From: Streptomyces sp. 2114.4
Lineage (GTDB): Bacteria; Actinomycetota; Actinomycetes; Streptomycetales; Streptomycetaceae
Assembly (NCBI RefSeq): GCF_900187385.1
Contig: NZ_FYEY01000001.1
Span: forward strand, 2,480,001-2,544,000
DNA length: 64,000 bases
Direction of reading: 5' to 3'
Shown: piece after piece, positions 63,554 to 64,000 of the stretch
How the letters are laid out: each line of letters starts with the position of its first letter
Position numbering within the stretch: the first letter of the stretch is position 1
Notes under the pieces: model-generated
Seen by the model: the letters and a program-made list of their open reading frames with translations, nothing else
Databases searched by the model: none
Told to the model about the DNA's origin: nothing
Made by a program: the position numbers and the translations under genes

Positions 63554-64000
63554 ACCCCTGTGCTCGCCGATCTCACCGCCGTACGGGGGATTACCGCCCG
63601 ACCCGCACCACGGCCCTACGGGCGCAATCTACGGCAGAGCGGACCCCGGGCGCTTCGTGATATCGCCTGGCGGACGCCCTGCGGGAGGGGAGGGGCGGGA
63701 CCCGGCGCCCGGCGAAGGGCGCAGAATAGGGGCCGAAATGCCGGGCCTTGCTTCCGTGCCTTTCCCCGCCCGCACGGTTTTCCTTAAGAGGGAAGCCGAG
63801 GCCAGCAGGTTGCGTTCGATTGGTCCGCTTTCGCGGTGATGAGAGCCACAGCAGATTGTCACCAAGGCCAACAAGGTCATACGGTCGGGTGTCCATCGGT
63901 CCCGTTTCGCCGCTCCGGCGGCGTCGCAGCGCGGGACCCGGCCGCCCCCCTCGGCCTCCCCTTTGACCTTTCGTGCTGCCAGGAGCCCTCCCCCGTGCCT
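63554..64000. other. right-edge region without a credible complete gene
   Basis: 447 bp. The obg GTPase gene usually found upstream of proB in streptomycetes is not recognisable here. A plus-strand promoter can be drawn at 63856-63885, and AGGAG (63981-63985) precedes a GTG at 63995, so a rightward gene may begin at the edge. Confidence 0.4.
63856..63885 (+). promoter_or_regulatory. rightward promoter candidate at window edge
   Basis: TTGTCA (63856-63861) and TACGGT (63880-63885) with an 18-bp spacer in an AT-richer patch. It points toward the possible GTG start at 63995. Confidence 0.4.

Noticed and set aside
63591..63896. Minus-strand frames upstream of proB as obg or another gene
   Set aside because: No GTPase motifs and atypical composition; not Obg.

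Overview
The window is high-GC actinobacterial chromosome, almost certainly Streptomyces or a close relative. Evidence: strong G/C bias at third codon positions, frequent GTG starts, -10 boxes of the TAGCGT type, mycothiol-dependent metabolism (mscR), a CIRCE element ahead of hrcA-dnaJ, rare TTA codons confined to one gene, and a housekeeping order (leuA; era/ybeY/phoH; rsmE/dnaJ/hrcA/hemW; lepA/rpsT/holA; comEC/comEA; leuS; rsfS/nadD; proA/proB) that matches the Streptomyces core. No prophage, transposase, CRISPR array or biosynthetic cluster was seen.

Left part (1-16 kb): a truncated leuA preceded by a leucine leader peptide; a protealysin-like M4 protease with an emfourin-like inhibitor gene; a beta-glucosidase (two TTA codons) translationally coupled to an MFS permease; the era / cytidine-deaminase-like / CBS membrane protein / ybeY / phoH group; a PfkB kinase divergent from a GH4 glycosidase; and a formaldehyde detoxification pair (mscR plus a metallo-beta-lactamase-fold hydrolase).

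Middle (16-44 kb): secreted HAD phosphatase, rnz, HIT protein, rsmE, nitronate monooxygenase, the hrcA-dnaJ heat-shock pair, DUF3097, Uma2 nuclease, hemW, an HATPase-GAF-PP2C phosphatase, a long-chain acyl-CoA ligase with a palindromic operator candidate, lepA and rpsT. These are followed by an unusual 740-bp non-coding stretch with a strong terminator and 14-bp G/T-rich tandem repeats. Then come a proline-rich membrane protein, holA, nat, comEC-comEA and degV.

Right part (44-64 kb): leuS with its own leucine leader peptide and intrinsic terminator; a secreted sedolisin; two identical tRNA-Ala(GGC) genes flanking a GT87 gene and two Cys-rich small proteins; the nadD / LCP-like / rsfS / histidine-phosphatase group; two tiny membrane proteins; an M48 protease; two membrane proteins sharing a cytoplasmic motif; and proA and proB.

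The most coherent regulatory theme is leucine: both leuA (synthesis) and leuS (charging) are preceded by short Leu-run leader peptides on near-leaderless mRNAs. A second theme is short tandem duplication (17-33 bp), repeatedly placed at gene ends or just before starts. No clearly new multi-gene system was found. The best candidates for something undescribed are the 33.5-34.1 kb structured/repeat region, the paired FDE-motif membrane proteins, and the Cys-rich pair between the tRNAs.
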